In this document: positions 1-8,994 of the stretch, piece after piece
Position numbering within the stretch: the first letter of the stretch is position 1
Layout of the letters: the number at the start of each line of letters is the position of its first letter
Origin: Powellomyces hirtus
Taxonomy: Eukaryota; Chytridiomycota; Chytridiomycetes; Spizellomycetales; Powellomycetaceae
Length of the DNA stretch: 64,000 nt
Direction: 5' to 3'
Assembly (NCBI GenBank): GCA_025526995.1
Contig: JAHLKG010000028.1
Span: 1-64,000, forward strand
Notes under the pieces: model-generated
Databases searched by the model: none
What the model was told of the DNA's origin: nothing
The model's input: the letters and a program-made list of their open reading frames with translations, nothing else
Translations under genes and position numbers: made by a program

Positions 1-548
1 AGGAATTGAGGGAATTGGATCACGTGTAATCATGTGAATGAAGGAAAAGTAGATTAGAATGCTCGACAAGCAAAACAATACCGATAAGACTTAAGACATA
101 ATAATACTTTCACATACATTACATCTCCGTGCATCTGACAATGCTACACCGTCATCTGCATCACAGAAGAGCTCTGTAACCCCCCTACAAAGGCAATACA
201 AGCAGAGTGTCCCTCAAATTTGGCCACTCCTTGGCATTTCCGATAAAGTACTGGGAAAGCTGATATCTCCATTTTTGGTAAGAGTTAAATCTCATCTACG
301 GTGATGGAAAAACTGTAATGAACTGATGAAGCACTGAATGAGGTGTGTGGAAGCATGTAGATGGGATGTATATATTTATTTCAAGTCATTAAACCTTGAA
401 GTTGGCTTTCATGACAAGAACAGCTATATTTACCATTTTCTTGATTGGATATATCAGCGTGTGGGGAAGAGATTCAACATTGCAGAAGGAATGGTTGAAA
501 CTGACTGAGCCTGTCATTGTGGTTTTCTTTGAGGGTTGACACTACTCT
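1..548. other. Left flank, no supported gene
   Basis: This is sequence outside the copia family. Short open stretches exist on both strands but none has a recognisable domain or a convincing start. The minus frame of the possible gene remnant at 549-1022 continues here with several stops, so decayed coding DNA is possible but not supported. Confidence 0.4.
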
Positions 549-1022
549 TCAATGCAGAACTGTTGAGATAGGGGGAAAGAACCTTCCCATTTCAATCCAC
601 TTTGTTTCTTCACTACTGAGGATTTCCATTTTCTTCTTGACCCATCTGCATTTTTTGAATCCCTTGGGAATATTTTCCATTTTCGACTTGGCCAAGTCTT
701 TTTTGGATGGGCCGTCAGTGCTCCTTCTCATCCTTTTATATCTGGGGATCATTCTTCCATCACCTTTTATCGGCTTCTGTCACACAGTTCCATTATTATT
801 TTGCCAAAAGACTTGGTGAAGGTGGTCTCCTCCTGTTACAAACTCTGGATCCAGATGCCTTTTCAACTGCACTAGCCCTGTACCCCACTTGACCCCCGAG
901 ACTGGATCAAGGGTTTGCTTGCAACAGGATGTGGAATCAAAGGACAAGTCCCCAACATCCCTTCTACTTTCTGATTTTTCCGGCCAGGTCAAACTCCCAA
1001 TCTTTACCCTTGCATCCTGGCA
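549..1022 (-). pseudogene. Possible decayed coding remnant, unrecognised
   Basis: On the minus strand one frame is open for about 156 codons apart from a single TGA at 777-779; roughly seven stops would be expected by chance. The translation is lysine- and arginine-rich (for example PSKKDLAKSKMENIPKGFKK) and includes several tryptophans, as in a nucleic-acid-binding protein such as a Gag. Plus-strand frames here give hydrophobic, leucine/phenylalanine-rich peptides, the usual antisense of a lysine-rich gene. Further upstream, 1023-1715, the same frame carries a stop about every 25-30 codons, close to chance, although an ATG at 1715-1713 begins a proline/serine-rich stretch that could be an old gag start. 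No family is recognised. It could be a worn retroelement Gag or merely a chance open frame. Confidence 0.25.
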
Positions 1023-1843
1023 TCAGCCGATGGCACTAAGTCGCAACCATCCAGCCAACCAATTTTCTTTTGACTTTTGGCAGTTCCAATTACCTTTTCC
1101 CTACCTTTGCTCCTTGGAGGGGGCATGTTGGGACACCAAGCAGCTCTGGACATAGTCTGTATTCCTTGTTCCTATTTGGACACTATCATACTGTGCCATC
1201 CAGACATTTTTGGATGGCGCATGGCCATCTCAGTCACCTCTGCTCCCTACAAGCCGTGCCACCTACATGTTTTGACTGGCATACAGTTACAGGCCTAGTC
1301 CCTGGCCCCATGTACCTTTGGTGGCATGGGCCCCAATTGATTCTTATTGTTCTTGCATTGTGAGCCCTTGTGTTCCTCCCTTTATTTCTGTCATTTGCAC
1401 GGCTTCTGCATTTCCCATTGTTCTGGAGCCACTGCTCTCTTTTCTCCTTTACCTCTTAAGTCTAGGGACTCTTTACTCTTGCCCCTGTTCTGTGAGAGAC
1501 TCTACTGTGAGATACTATTGGCAATACAACACCCTTTGCTCTTTGCTAGTTGTCCCTGAACGCTTGGCCATCTGAAGACTGTTGACTCCTACTCACCCGG
1601 GCGGGTTGGGCCTGCTTGGTCAGGGCCTTTTGTAGTTGCTGGTTTGGGCGGTGCTTGGCTGTGGTGGTGGGATGTTGACAGGAGGAGGAGAAGAATTGCT
1701 GACAGTATCGGCCATTGTTGTTGTTGTGATCAGCTATGAGGAGAGAAGAGAGAGCTTGGAGTTCCAACAGGTTGGTTATAGGCACGTTATACACTATACA
1801 GTGCCTTTTTGTTCTGAAGGGGCTTTTGGGTGAGTTCATCTAT
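1023..1843. other. Left flank between remnant and element 1, no gene
   Basis: No supported gene. The minus strand around 1690-1780 has a CAACAACAACAATGG context at an ATG (1715-1713), but the frame stops after about 30 codons. This DNA was joined to the sequence at 7193 before element 1 inserted, because the pentamer gtgtg is present on both sides of the element. Confidence 0.4.
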
Positions 1844-1848
1844 GTGTG
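1844..1848. repeat. Target site duplication of element 1, left copy (gtgtg)
   Basis: gtgtg directly precedes the LTR boundary at 1849 and recurs at 7188-7192 directly after the other LTR. This is the 5-bp duplication made by a copia-type integrase. Confidence 0.95.
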
Positions 1849-2348
1849 TGTTGAGACGTCTTGACATCTACAAACAGGAACTCAGCATACCAGATAGGTT
1901 GCTAGGTTGTTGTCAAGACTTGCAGAGGGTCTGAAGGTGCTTCCCAAGGTAGGGAAGGTCGCCTTTAGTGTTTGGCAGAGTGTACTAGACAAGTAGAGTG
2001 TGTTGGACTGTTATTATATTGGTTGGGGATGCCCAGAGGGCGTCCTTTAATAACAATTTGGATCATAGTACATGTGTAGTGACAATCTAACTGTGCCCTA
2101 GCTTGGCCAAGACGGCCCTGGCCTGGCCTAGTATTGTTCCCAATCACAGGGTGTCTTTTTGCCTTTTCTTGGCGCTTCTATCAGCGCTCCAGACGTGTTC
2201 TAGGCCTTCCCAGGCCCTCTCCAGCTATTCTGGATCGTTCTAGACCATTCTGGACCATTCCAGACCATTCTAGACACAAGTGGATGTCCTCCCACATGTC
2301 CCGTGTGCTCTAAGTCCTCCCAGAGGCGCCCACAGGTAGATTCCAACA
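1849..2348 (-). repeat. 3' LTR of element 1
   Basis: A 500-bp LTR with short inverted ends TGTTG/CAACA. It borders the coding side: on the minus strand GTGGGAG, a short purine tract, lies directly against it and is the likely plus-strand primer. Subtype a. Confidence 0.97.
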
Positions 2349-2355
2349 CTCCCAC

Positions 2356-5300
2356 TCACGAAACATGTTTTGTGATCCCACAGGCGTCCCTCAGTTTCAA
2401 GAACTGATCCCTAGCCAGTGGTTTTGTCAAGATGTCTGCAACCATGTCCTGAGTCGAGAGATACTCTAATGCAATCTCCAAGCGTCCTAGTGCTTCTCTG
2501 ATAAAGTGGTACCTCACTTCAATGTGTTTGGTGCTGGCATGCAATGTCGGGTTCTTAGCAAGAGCAATGGCACCCTGGTTGTCCTCAAAGAGCATTGTGG
2601 GTCCATCCTGCTTGAATCCAAGCTCCCCTGCAAGCAGACGAAGCCAAACAGCTTCCTTGGTGCACTGGGCTAGTGCCATGTACTCTGCTTCCGTGCTTGA
2701 AAGAGCTACAGTGGTCTGCCGCTTGGATTGCCAGGTGATAGGCCCGTTGAACATGAAGATGAATCCAGTGGTTGATCTCCTTGTGTCCAAACATCCAGCA
2801 TAGTCGGAATCCGAGTATCCAACCAGCTTCCTAGGCTCAGAGACATTCTCTTTGCCTCCCAGAAGGATTCCAAGTTCGCTTGTGCCCTTCAGGTATCTGA
2901 TGATCCGCTTGGCAGCACTCCAATGCTCCTTTCCAGGCTTTGCAAGGTACTTGGACACAATTCCAACTGCAGCAGCAATGTCAGGGCGTGTTCCTAGCAT
3001 GGCATAGATCAAACTGCCCACTGCATTCCTGTATGGCACAGAGCTCATCTCCAGCTCCTCCGTCTCATTCTGAGGTGCCATGTTGTTTCTGAGGTGCAGT
3101 CCATGTTCCATAGGCGTGGCATGAACCTTGGCATCTCCCATGTTGAATTTCGAAACGACCTCTTCAACATACTTCTTCTGAGACAACCAGATGGTGCGGG
3201 TGCTTCTGCTCCGTCTGATGTGAATCCCAAGGAAGTAATTCAGCTCTCCAAGGTCTGTCATCTCAAAAGCTCGCCTCAGCTCCTTCTTGACATCCCCCAG
3301 CTGTTCCTTGCTTGATGAGGCCACAATGAGGTCGTCCACATAGATCAGAATGTACTCTGTTGTCCCATTCTGACTCCTGTAGTACATGCAAGGTTCTGCA
3401 GTCGACTGCACAAAGCCCATAGACTTCAGTTTGTGGTCTATCTTGTGGTTGAAGCGCCTTGCTGATTGCTTGAGGCCGTAGAGGGGTCTCCCAAGCTTGC
3501 AGACCCGTCCTGGATGCTTGGAATCCTCAAAGCCCTCCGGTTGGCGCATGTAGATCACATAGTCCAGATCCCCTTGCAAGAATGCTGTCTTCACGTCCAT
3601 CTGATGTGCCTCCAAGTCATCTGTGGCAATGATGGAGAACAGCAGTCTCATGGGACCAAACTTGGCAACAGGAGCAAACGTCTCCTGATAGTCCAATCCC
3701 TCTCTCTGAGAGAATCCCTTGGCAACAAGTCTTGCCTTGTATCTGTCAAGCTCTCCTGTGTCCTTCAGCTTTCGTTTGAAGACCCACTTGCATCCAATAG
3801 CTTTTCTGCCCGTTGGCAGATCCACAAGTTGCCATGTCCCATTCTTGGCAAGAGCATCCATCTCTTCCTGAGCAGCCTGACGCCATTGTGAAGCATCTGG
3901 CATGGTCTGGCTCTCCTTGTAGCTTGTGGGCTCGTTTGAGACAAAGGAGACAGCATAGGCAACTGCAGCAACGTTTGCAGCGTTGCTTGAAGCCTTCCAC
4001 CACTCTCCTGGCGGCTTCCTGAGTCTTTTGGGGGTTGGAGAAGGCTCTGCAGCACTCTCATAGTCAGAGGACGGCTCAGGGGTCCGTTCCCTCATGTTCT
4101 CCTCTCCCTCTGACATGTCTGTGTCCTCAGAGTCGTTACTGACATCCTGCAGCTCGTCACTGACATCCTGCAGCTCGTCACTGACATCCTGCAGCTTCAT
4201 TTCGGGCCCAATTCCCACTTCCAGGCTCTCAGCAGGCACTTGGGGCGTCTGAGCAGACTGGAGGGATGGAATGAAGCTCTTCTCATCGAATTTGACACTT
4301 CTGGAGAACAGGATCTTCTTAGTCTGTATGTCCATAAGCCGGTATTCCTTGCTGTGGGAGCTATACCCCAGCATGATGCACTTGACAGCAGCATCATCCA
4401 GCTTCTGGCGCTTGTTGGGTTGAATGTAGGCATAGGCAATGCATCCAAACGTCCTCAAATGTCCCAGAGATGGTGGGATACCATGGAACATCTCATAAGG
4501 CGTCTTGGGGCATGCAACAGTGGGAGATCTGTTCCTCAGATAGACTGCTGTCATGATTGCTTCTCCCCAGAAACGCTTGTCCAAGCCTGACTGCTTCAAC
4601 AAACATCTCCCCATCTCCACAAGGGTACGGTTGGCTCGTTCAGCAACACCATTTTGCTGTGGAGTATTTACTGAACTCCTCTGATGCTGTGTGCCCTTCT
4701 CCTTGAAGTGGTCCCTTAGCAAGTTGCTCATGTACTCGCCTCCTGGGTCGGATCTGACAGCTTTGATCTGCTTTCCATGTAGGGGGACAAGTGCTGCTTC
4801 CAGCTCCTGATAGTGCCTAGCAACTTCTCCCTTGGTCTTCATAAGGCAAACATGGAAATATCTTGTCTTGTCATCAATGAATGTGACAAAATAGCGATAT
4901 CCAGTGATCGTGGGTGGTTCAACTGGTCCCCAGACATCTGTGTGGATCAATCCCAGCTTCTCTGATGCTCTGGAGGCCTGTGCCTTGGGGAATGGCGCTC
5001 TGCTTGCTTTGCTGAGTGCACAAGTGTCACAAATGCTCAAGCTCCCACTAGTTTGAACGCCCTTGGCAAGCTTGGTGAGCCTTCCAATGTCTGCAACGTT
5101 CAAATGGCCGAGTCTCTGATGCCATAGGGACAAGTCCTGACTTGTTGTGTCCCTTCCAACATTGTGGGCAATCCCAGCATTTGCCTGCCCATGTGTTGTC
5201 TCGAATGTGTAGACAAATTGGTTCTCTTTGGCAAGGAAAGCCGTCCCATCCTTTGCAATGATCCGAGCAGCTTGTGGTCCCACTTCAAAACAAGCTCCAG

Positions 5301-6408
5301 CTTTGGCAAGGCGAGCCAGTGATAGGAGGTTCTTGGTCATCTTGGGGACGTGCCAGCAGTTCTGGATTTGCAGGGGCACTGTCTTCCCCTCTGTGTTGAT
5401 CACCCATGTGTGAAGCGTTCCATGCCCCACAGCTTCCAATGTGTGATTGTCTGCCATCTCAATGGCGACAGGAGACATCTTCTCATAGTCCTCAAACAGC
5501 TCTCTGCGGCCAGTCATGTGCTGAGAGGCTCCTGAGTCCAAAATCCAAGTGTTGGATGTCAGGGATGGCATCTGAGTTCCAATGGTGGTGAAAGCAAAGC
5601 CTCCAGGCGTCTGTTGAGTCGAGTTGGCCTGGTTTAGGCCCTTCTTCTCGTCTGCTGCCCTCTTGTGGCATTCCTTCTTGATGTGGCCCTTCTTGTTGCA
5701 GTAGTGACAGACTGCCTCCTTCTTCCAATCTGGCTTTCCCCCAGCCTTGTTGGTCTTCTGAGCATTCCCTTTGGTGTCAGCTTGTGTGAAGAAGGCTTTT
5801 GCTGCCTTTCCAGAGTTCTTCTTTCCATCTGCACACCTCATTTCCTCCTGCAACAGCCTGGATGTCACAAAAGCCAAGTCCAGCTTCTCACTGGTCGACT
5901 CCAGAGTCATCACAAGGGTGTCAAAGGCTTCTGGAAGGGAAGAGAGCAAGGAGAACACATGGTCCTCCTCAGAAACGGGAGCTCCGATGGCTGCAAGTTC
6001 CTGGGTCATCCTCTTGATCTTGTTGATGTGGATGGTCATGGAATCAGTTGGGTCCATTGTCACAGTGAGGAACCGACGTCTCAGGAAGTGTCTGTTGGCA
6101 ACCCCCTTCTTCTCATGCACCTCCCTCAGCTTTTCCCATGCTTCAAGGGCGGATTCAGCCTCATGAACATGCATCAATTGCTCATCATTCAAAGACATGA
6201 TCAGCAGAGCCAGAGCTCTCTCATCTCGACGTATCCAGTCGTCTGATGCTGTGTTGGTGGCCTTGGCAGTTCCTGAGCCGTCCTTGATGTCAATGGCATC
6301 CCAAAGTCCCTTCTCAATCAACAGCATCTTCATTTTCAACTTCCAAAGGTGAAAGTTCTCCCCAGTGAACCTCTCAATGGACACTCGGCTGTCAGAGTCG
6401 CCAGCCAT
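2356..6408 (-). CDS. Copia Gag-Pol polyprotein, element 1 (1350 aa)
   Basis: Single uninterrupted frame that encodes everything needed for reverse transcription and integration. I place the start at the ATG at 6408-6406, which has A at -3 and G at +4; the frame is open 7 codons further up but only to a TTG. Domains in order: UBN2/DUF4219-like Gag (about 15-200); CCHC zinc knuckle C234-x2-C237-x4-H242-x4-C247; aspartic protease with D291-S-G; GAG-pre-integrase zinc site H430-x4-H435 and C460-x2-C463; integrase core D491, D554, E590 (35 residues between the last two); an acidic serine-rich linker with an LQDVSDE repeat (about 755-775); RVT_2 reverse transcriptase with D938 and Y-V-D-D 1023-1026; RNase H with D1200/D1202, E1240 and D1276. 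All catalytic residues are present, so it looks active. The order protease-integrase-RT-RNase H defines Ty1/copia. The stop lies 7 bp from the 3' LTR. Confidence 0.97.
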   Translation of the reverse strand: MAGDSDSRVSIERFTGENFHLWKLKMKMLLIEKGLWDAIDIKDGSGTAKATNTASDDWIRRDERALALLIMSLNDEQLMHVHEAESALEAWEKLREVHEKKGVANRHFLRRRFLTVTMDPTDSMTIHINKIKRMTQELAAIGAPVSEEDHVFSLLSSLPEAFDTLVMTLESTSEKLDLAFVTSRLLQEEMRCADGKKNSGKAAKAFFTQADTKGNAQKTNKAGGKPDWKKEAVCHYCNKKGHIKKECHKRAADEKKGLNQANSTQQTPGGFAFTTIGTQMPSLTSNTWILDSGASQHMTGRRELFEDYEKMSPVAIEMADNHTLEAVGHGTLHTWVINTEGKTVPLQIQNCWHVPKMTKNLLSLARLAKAGACFEVGPQAARIIAKDGTAFLAKENQFVYTFETTHGQANAGIAHNVGRDTTSQDLSLWHQRLGHLNVADIGRLTKLAKGVQTSGSLSICDTCALSKASRAPFPKAQASRASEKLGLIHTDVWGPVEPPTITGYRYFVTFIDDKTRYFHVCLMKTKGEVARHYQELEAALVPLHGKQIKAVRSDPGGEYMSNLLRDHFKEKGTQHQRSSVNTPQQNGVAERANRTLVEMGRCLLKQSGLDKRFWGEAIMTAVYLRNRSPTVACPKTPYEMFHGIPPSLGHLRTFGCIAYAYIQPNKRQKLDDAAVKCIMLGYSSHSKEYRLMDIQTKKILFSRSVKFDEKSFIPSLQSAQTPQVPAESLEVGIGPEMKLQDVSDELQDVSDELQDVSNDSEDTDMSEGEENMRERTPEPSSDYESAAEPSPTPKRLRKPPGEWWKASSNAANVAAVAYAVSFVSNEPTSYKESQTMPDASQWRQAAQEEMDALAKNGTWQLVDLPTGRKAIGCKWVFKRKLKDTGELDRYKARLVAKGFSQREGLDYQETFAPVAKFGPMRLLFSIIATDDLEAHQMDVKTAFLQGDLDYVIYMRQPEGFEDSKHPGRVCKLGRPLYGLKQSARRFNHKIDHKLKSMGFVQSTAEPCMYYRSQNGTTEYILIYVDDLIVASSSKEQLGDVKKELRRAFEMTDLGELNYFLGIHIRRSRSTRTIWLSQKKYVEEVVSKFNMGDAKVHATPMEHGLHLRNNMAPQNETEELEMSSVPYRNAVGSLIYAMLGTRPDIAAAVGIVSKYLAKPGKEHWSAAKRIIRYLKGTSELGILLGGKENVSEPRKLVGYSDSDYAGCLDTRRSTTGFIFMFNGPITWQSKRQTTVALSSTEAEYMALAQCTKEAVWLRLLAGELGFKQDGPTMLFEDNQGAIALAKNPTLHASTKHIEVRYHFIREALGRLEIALEYLSTQDMVADILTKPLARDQFLKLRDACGITKHVS

Positions 6409-6673
6409 CTTGTGCAAAGAGTGTGGCAAAATGGGATAGTCCCGGTGTTCAACCGCAAGTGGTCAGAACCTGCTCCAGAAAATCCACTCCAGTCCAGTCC
6501 AGTCCAGACAATAGCTCGTTTGATGGTCAGACGCAGGTGTCCTATGCCTGCTATCTAGGCTTCTCGAGTGCTCAAACAGTTCTCCAAGTCCTCAGCAGCA
6601 CCAGTGATAGGCACAGTGACGTGTTTCCCAGATAGGGATAGAGGTGGAGTCAGTAATGTTCAGACAGCTGTGT

Positions 6674-6687
6674 CAGGGCTCATAACC
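6674..6687 (-). promoter_or_regulatory. Primer-binding site, anticodon arm of initiator tRNA-Met
   Basis: The plus strand reads CAGGGCTCATAACC flush against the 5' LTR (LTR starts at 6688). As RNA this is the anticodon stem-loop of a yeast-like initiator tRNA-Met, including the CAU anticodon (remembered tRNA sequence). A site internal to the tRNA, not its 3' CCA end, implies priming by a cleaved tRNA half, as known for Drosophila copia and Ty5. The same 14 bases adjoin every 5' LTR in the window. Confidence 0.85.
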
Positions 6688-6849
6688 TGTTGAGACGTCT
6701 TGACATCTACAAACAGGAACTCAGCATACCAGATAGGTTGCTAGGTTGTTGTCAAGACTTGCAGAGGGTCTGAAGGTGCTTCCCAAGGTAGGGAAGGTCG
6801 CCTTTAGTGTTTGGCAGAGTGTACTAGACAAGTAGAGTGTGTTGGACTG

Positions 6850-6859
6850 TTATTATATT
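6850..6859 (-). promoter_or_regulatory. Candidate LTR TATA box with CCAAT
   Basis: On the element strand the LTR reads CCAATATAATAAC about 330 bp from its 5' end, a CCAAT directly joined to a TATA-like AT-rich core. It is the only AT-rich core of this kind in the LTR and would put transcription start near LTR position 360-370. Confidence 0.45.
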
Positions 6860-7059
6860 GGTTGGGGATGCCCAGAGGGCGTCCTTTAATAACAATTTGG
6901 ATCATAGTACATGTGTAGTGACAATCTAACTGTGCCCTAGCTTGGCCAAGACGGCCCTGGCCTGGCCTAGTATTGTTCCCAATCACAGGGTGTCTTTTTG
7001 CCTTTTCTTGGCGCTTCTATCAGCGCTCCAGACGTGTTCTAGGCCTTCCCAGGCCCTCT

Positions 7060-7109
7060 CCAGCTATTCTGGATCGTTCTAGACCATTCTGGACCATTCC
7101 AGACCATTC
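7060..7109 (-). promoter_or_regulatory. Five 10-bp-phased GAA repeats in U3 (candidate step-type heat-shock element)
   Basis: On the element strand five decamers stand head to tail: GAATGGTCTG, GAATGGTCCA, GAATGGTCTA, GAACGATCCA, GAATAGCTGG. GAA therefore recurs exactly every 10 bp, which matches the step-type heat-shock element nGAAn(5 bp)nGAAn(5 bp)nGAAn known from yeast Hsf1 targets. Binding is inferred, not shown. It lies about 80-128 bp from the LTR start, upstream of the TATA-like core. Confidence 0.5.
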
Positions 7110-7187
7110 TAGACACAAGTGGATGTCCTCCCACATGTCCCGTGTGCTCTAAGTCCTCCCAGAGGCGCCCACAGGTAGATTCCAACA

Positions 7188-7192
7188 GTGTG
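7188..7192. repeat. Target site duplication of element 1, right copy (gtgtg)
   Basis: Matches 1844-1848. Confidence 0.95.
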
Positions 7193-7380
7193 GGGGTGTA
7201 CGGATATGCCTAGTGCTGAGGGCAAGAGTAGAATTGCCGCTCTGTATGAATACCTCTATCCTTAGTACTAGACTATACACCTCTGCATTCAGACCTAGAA
7301 GAGATGCATCCTCCAGTGTACCTTAGTAGTGGGTGTGTAGACAACTCTGTTCCCTTCCGGGGGGACCCTGGGGTCCACTT

Positions 7381-7390
7381 GTTTATATAC
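7381..7390 (-). promoter_or_regulatory. TATA-like motif in S
   Basis: The minus strand reads GTATATAAAC here, about 120 bp beyond the stop of the broken S gene. That gene's end also runs through a G-rich tract (GGGGGGG, 7532-7538). A purine tract followed by a TATA box is how a gene end, polypurine tract and LTR promoter look in an LTR element, so part of S may be an old LTR. No LTR boundary can be fixed. Confidence 0.25.
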
Positions 7391-7507
7391 TCATGCATTG
7401 CCATAACAGAGAATGCGGCACCTGCCGTCCAGACTTTCTACATCCAGCATCACACAAGAGTAGTACAGGAACACATGTACTAACTAACTAAGCTGGACTA
7501 AAGACCC

Positions 7508-8487
7508 TTAAATACTGTCCCTTTCGCATTGTCCCCCCCTATTTGACCATCTTGCCTCTGGATTCTTACGGCTAGTCGGATGGGAATCCGGATAGTGATG
7601 GCACTTGATTTCATCCTGATAACGCTTCCCTCCTCTCTTAGCTCTGTATACCGGATGTTCAGTCAGCGTCATGTCCTTGGGGCCTGGCTCAGGAGGAGTG
7701 ATATTGCTCCGCTTAACCTTGTGCATCTTGGGAATGGCCTGAGGGAGCCGCATTGTCCCGTCAGCAGCCAGGGTCTGAATGCCGCTGACGGGCCCATAAG
7801 CTTTGTGGTCCTTCCACTGCTTGAGGCAAAACCTGGTATCATGGGCTTTGTATAACGTCATCTGCTTGGATACAACCTGAGTGTACCCTTCTTCATGCAG
7901 CAGTTCCAACTGCGTTATTTCATGGTGCATCCATTCGAACCAGGCAATAACAAGGTCTCCTGGGCTTGTATGCACTGTAATCTCTTGGTCAGGGAGTATG
8001 AGGTAACTCCCCCGGCCAGGTGTGAAGTTACAGTGCACCGACATGATTGTCCACTTGTTGTTGTTGATGTTGAAGTGGGAACCGGAGATTGCATTGAATT
8101 TGAGCATCATGAGGTTGCTGGGTGTGTTGGATGTGAGCATGACTTCACGGACTTGTTTCAGGATGTCTGCAAGCAGGCCTCACAAGTTCGTACTCTGCAC
8201 ATTGTCCTTGATGGCTGCCATGCATCCATAGAGGCTGCATTGCTTGTTTGCCTGTTTTGCATTGTCCCATACAAAGAATCCCACTGCTGCAATGGCTGAG
8301 ATGATGGACAGGATTGATATTGAGCCTTGCATAATCCAGACTCTGCTGTGGAAGATGACACCAGTTTTAGTGTTGCAAGCATTCTTTGCAGCCATCCAAG
8401 TGTCCATCATTGTAGGGTTGGCATAGTAGACGTTGTTGTAGATGCGGGTCACGTAGTCGTCCATGTGCTTCATTGCTCCCACTGTAA
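7508..8487 (-). pseudogene. Broken, 5'-truncated gene in S copy 1; possible double-stranded beta-helix protein
   Basis: One minus-strand frame of about 325 codons enters from the LTR boundary at 8487 and is interrupted only by TGA at 8182-8180 (one C-to-T step from CGA). Its real start is missing: the upstream ATG at 8506 lies in the inserted LTR. Before the stop there is a hydrophobic helix (W-I-M-Q-G-S-I-S-I-L-S-I-I, then A-A-V-G-F-F-V-W). After it, a beta-rich part carries the pattern NFT-x3-G-x-YLILPD...PGD...HHEI (HH codons at 7922-7927, PGD at 7955-7963). This resembles, by memory only, the C-terminal half of 2OG-Fe(II)-dioxygenase-like beta-helix proteins that are abundant in basidiomycetes. 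The tail is basic and reads through a G-rich tract. No family is assigned; it may also be the end of an unknown mobile element gene. Confidence 0.45.
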
Positions 8488-8987
8488 TGTTGAGACGTCT
8501 TGACATCTACAAACAGGAACTCAGCATACCAGATAGGTTGCTAGGTTGTTGTCAAGACTTGCAGAGGGTCTGAAGGTGCTTCCCAAGGTAGGGAAGGTCG
8601 CCTATAGTGTTTGGCAGAGTGTACTAGACAAGTAGAGTGTGTTGGACTGTTATTATATTGGTTGGGGATGCCCAGAGGGCGTCCTTTTATAACAATTTGG
8701 ATCATAGTACATGTGTAGTGACAATCTAACTGTGCCCTAGCTTGGCCAAGACGGCCCTGGCCTGGCCTAGTATTGTTCCCAATCACAGGGTGTCTTTTTG
8801 CCTTTTCTTGGCGCTTCTATCAGCGCTCCAGACGTGTTCTAGGCCTTCCCAGGCCCTCTCCAGCTATTCTGGATCGTTCTAGACCATTCTGGACCATTCC
8901 AGACCATTCTAGACACAAGTGGATGTCCTCCCACATGTCCCGTGTGCTCTAAGTCCTCCCAGAGGCGCCCACAGGTAGATTCCAACA
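8488..8987 (-). repeat. 3' LTR of element 2 (subtype b)
   Basis: 500 bp. Carries the b bases at two places that separate it from the element's own 5' LTR. Confidence 0.96.
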
Positions 8988-8994
8988 CTCCCAC

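Larger units (their letters stand above)
1849..7187 (-). mobile_element. Copia element 1, complete, 5339 bp
   Basis: Complete minus-strand LTR retrotransposon with two 500-bp LTRs that look identical by eye, an intact gag-pol frame, a primer-binding site next to the 5' LTR (6674-6687) and matching gtgtg target duplications. Identical LTRs plus an intact target duplication mean a recent, unrearranged insertion. It is the only copy on the left with matching flanks, so it is the reference for the window. Its LTRs carry the subtype-a bases (cgcctttagtg on the plus strand). By primer type and single-frame organisation it resembles the hemivirus group of Pseudoviridae (Drosophila copia, yeast Ty5). 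Confidence 0.97.
6688..7187 (-). repeat. 5' LTR of element 1
   Basis: 500 bp, subtype a, no difference seen from 1849-2348. It holds the promoter (U3) and borders the primer-binding site. Confidence 0.97.
7188..8487. repeat. Segment S, copy 1 (1300 bp)
   Basis: Non-copia DNA between two copia insertions. It is the natural continuation of 1-1848 past the gtgtg target site and ends in tgtaa, where a second LTR begins. Four near-identical copies exist (also 13828, 20467, 22267). It contains a broken minus-strand gene (7508-8487) and, beyond its stop, about 320 bp with a TATA-like motif. Confidence 0.95.

Noticed and set aside
1965..2147. Recurrent 60-81 codon frame in every LTR (MIGNNTRPGQG...)
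   Set aside because: It lies wholly in U3/R of the LTR, has no domain, and its length changes with LTR subtype (60 codons in subtype a, 81 in b and c). Treated as chance open frame.
5665..6246. 193-codon frame opposite the copia gag, repeated in all copies
   Set aside because: Antisense shadow of the conserved gag; hydrophobic composition mirrors lysine- and glutamate-rich coding. The same holds for the 141-, 131-, 116- and 98-codon shadows.
6409..6429. Seven extra residues (MPHSLHK) at the N-terminus of Gag-Pol
   Set aside because: The first codon there is TTG, not ATG. The ATG seven codons later has a good eukaryotic context, so I start all copies there.
6674..6687. tRNA-Met gene
   Set aside because: Only the 14-base anticodon-arm segment is present; no acceptor stem, D arm or T arm flanks it.
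8180..8506. 108-codon frame starting MSRRLN as a complete small membrane protein
   Set aside because: Its ATG lies in the inserted LTR, and its frame continues after the TGA into the 210-codon frame, so it is the interior of one broken gene.
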